9,084 nt of DNA, taken from positions 1 to 9,084 of the forward strand of contig JABAYZ010000173.1 of NCBI GenBank assembly GCA_018608735.1, read 5' to 3'. Source of the DNA: Flavobacteriaceae bacterium. Its GTDB lineage: Bacteria; Bacteroidota; Bacteroidia; Flavobacteriales; Flavobacteriaceae. The position numbers and the translations under genes are program-made. The first letter of the stretch is position 1; each line of letters opens with the position of its first letter. Below are positions 8,801-9,084 of this stretch, one piece after another. Below the pieces are notes generated by a model. That model worked only from the letters and a program-made list of their open reading frames with translations, had not been told where the DNA came from and searched no databases.

Positions 8801-9084
8801 TAGTTGTTGTCGAAGTATTAATAAGCTTTGATTTTTTTATAAATCCAAACGTGTTTGTAGAATTCCATTGGTATTGAAAAGTAAGGTCTAAATCGTGATT
8901 AATTTCTTCAAAGAGCACTTTATTACCATACTCGTTTTTATATAGATTTCGAGTGGTTTGATACTTTCCAGCAAATCGATCAGAAAAAGGTTCCCATAAA
9001 TGAACTTCATTATTTTTTTGTACTTGAAAAATAGATTTACTACCCGTAATCTCAGCGGCTTCAGTAATCTTATCATCTGTGTAG
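5844..9084 (-). CDS. Beta-1,3-glucan phosphorylase-like protein (GH149 most likely), N-terminus cut by window edge
   Basis: The frame is open from the right edge, giving 1079 visible residues; the true start is outside. A GTG at 8918 is not a start, because 55 in-frame codons precede it and match the domain. The layout resembles GH94-type inverting phosphorylases: an N-terminal beta-sandwich (visible residues about 25-225, with FGFIKKSKLIN and LDGIQNILPYGVG), a helical region, then an (alpha/alpha)6 barrel. The barrel has EGNWRDIFQNWE (390-401), GYWGDHQ (452-458) and PEWNDANNALVG (573-584), where Asp577 sits where GH94 has its catalytic DWND aspartate. GRSGTFYGYEG (865-875) and QQPGMTGQ (949-956) follow, then a beta-rich C-terminus. 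The length, over 1080 residues, fits GH149 or GH161, both beta-1,3-glucan phosphorylases, better than GH94. Expected reaction: phosphorolysis of beta-1,3-gluco-oligosaccharides to glucose 1-phosphate in the cytosol. GH149 versus GH161 cannot be settled by eye. Confidence 0.75.
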   Translation of the reverse strand, partial: YTDDKITEAAEITGSKSIFQVQKNNEVHLWEPFSDRFAGKYQTTRNLYKNEYGNKVLFEEINHDLDLTFQYQWNSTNTFGFIKKSKLINTSTTTIEINVLDGIQNILPYGVGSDLQNSSSNLVDAYKRSELEQSSGLGIYALSAIIVDKAEPSEALKANVVWSLGLENAKYLLSSLQLDRFRKQHQLSQETDVKAEKGAYFINSKIVLAAKESKEWLLVAEVNKNHSAIAKLVNQIKTNDGLVELINEKIEKGTTRLIALNAASDGLQLSADKFRDTRHFANTLFNIMRGGIFDNNYQIEKWDFKNYLLKANKKVARTTEESVGKLPEIFSLSLLQELAYEVDDTNFRRLCFEYMPLKFSRRHGDPSRPWNKFSINTKSEIDGSKILDYEGNWRDIFQNWEALAHSYPAFIESMIHKFLNATTFDGYNPYRVTKGGFDWETIEPDDPWSYIGYWGDHQVIYLLKFLEFIEKHQPKKLSTLFDKDLFVYANVPYKIKSYEALLENPKDTIEFDEALDHKIREQRVELGADGALLRDENRFIVKVNFIEKILATTLAKLSNFIPEGGIWMNTQRPEWNDANNALVGSGVSMVTLYYLRRFLKFFDTVIVQTNLETVEVSKELVAFFNAILSTFKDNQNLLSGRVNDTDRKLILDALGAAGSTYRDQIYTHAFSGRKENISISDLKDFIQISLQYLEHSINVNKREDNLYHAYNLMTVNDNNSVSISYLDEMLEGQVAVLSSKYLSSEDSLSVLNAMKSSKLFRPDQYSYLLYPYKELKGFIERNTISAAAISTSKLLQQLVADGNVQILEKDVNGVCHFNGNFKNANDLKVALAELSETAYSELIAQETPKVLQIFEDVFNHKAFTGRSGTFYGYEGLGSIYWHMVSKLQLAVLETCTSAIATEQNGTSIGNLLDHYYEINAGIGVHKSPKLYGAFPTDPYSHTPAGKGAQQPGMTGQVKEDVLSRFGELGVVVSEGKLGFNPCLLRKNEFLQESKIFNYIAIPNKQDSILISKDSLCFTYCQVPVIYTISEEDGLSVNLSNGTTKTFETLSLDTTISEHVFNRDSEVIQINVHINKSRLK

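Larger units (their letters stand above)
1..9084 (-). other. Putative laminarin-utilisation operon (partial at both ends)
   Basis: Five genes lie head to tail on the minus strand with gaps of 15, 1, 42 and 15 nt. None of the three gaps long enough to check shows a TAnnTTTG promoter box or a hairpin with a U-run, so a single transcript entering from the right edge is the simplest reading. The set covers the whole degradation path: backbone cutting (GH17 lipoprotein), debranching (GH30 lipoprotein), uptake (symporter) and cytosolic processing (two GH17 units and a phosphorylase). No SusC/SusD pair or regulator is visible; they may lie outside the window. Confidence 0.75.

Noticed and set aside
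8888..9076. A short open frame on the minus strand (62 codons), and the GTG at 8918 as a possible start of the phosphorylase.
   Set aside because: The phosphorylase frame is open from 8918 through to 9084 with plausible domain sequence (for example LWEPFSDRFAGKY), so the GTG is internal and the short frame is an overlap in another phase.

Overview
The window looks like a piece of a marine-type flavobacterial (Bacteroidetes) chromosome. The DNA is AT-rich, genes lack Shine-Dalgarno sites, two enzymes carry lipoprotein signal peptides, and the gene content matches a laminarin (beta-1,3-glucan with beta-1,6 branches) utilisation locus. The taxonomic call is an inference from style and gene content; there is no marker gene.

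Everything runs on the minus strand and is almost gap-free. In transcription order (right to left): a large cytosolic phosphorylase of the GH149/GH161/GH94 type, cut at its N-terminus by the right edge (5844-9084); a GH17 lipoprotein (4536-5828); a GH30 lipoprotein (3047-4534); a 783-residue fusion of a complete GPH/MelB-type sugar:cation symporter to a GH17 domain (653-3004); and a second, signal-less GH17 enzyme cut at its C-terminus by the left edge (1-637). Gaps are 15, 1, 42 and 15 nt, with no visible promoter or terminator between genes, so one operon extending beyond both edges is likely. No SusC/SusD pair, regulator, RNA gene, mobile element or CRISPR array is visible. No gene-free stretch exceeds 42 nt.

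Proposed joint role (inference): the GH17 lipoprotein cuts the beta-1,3 backbone and the GH30 lipoprotein removes beta-1,6-linked glucose outside the cytoplasm. The symporter imports the oligosaccharides. The GH17 domain fused to its cytosolic tail and the free GH17 enzyme then trim or rearrange them, and the phosphorylase releases glucose 1-phosphate.

The most unusual item is the transporter-glycosidase fusion. Its enzyme domain is about 54% identical (by-eye count) to the next gene, including the N-terminal extension of that gene, which suggests tandem duplication of a cytosolic GH17 gene followed by fusion of one copy to the carrier.
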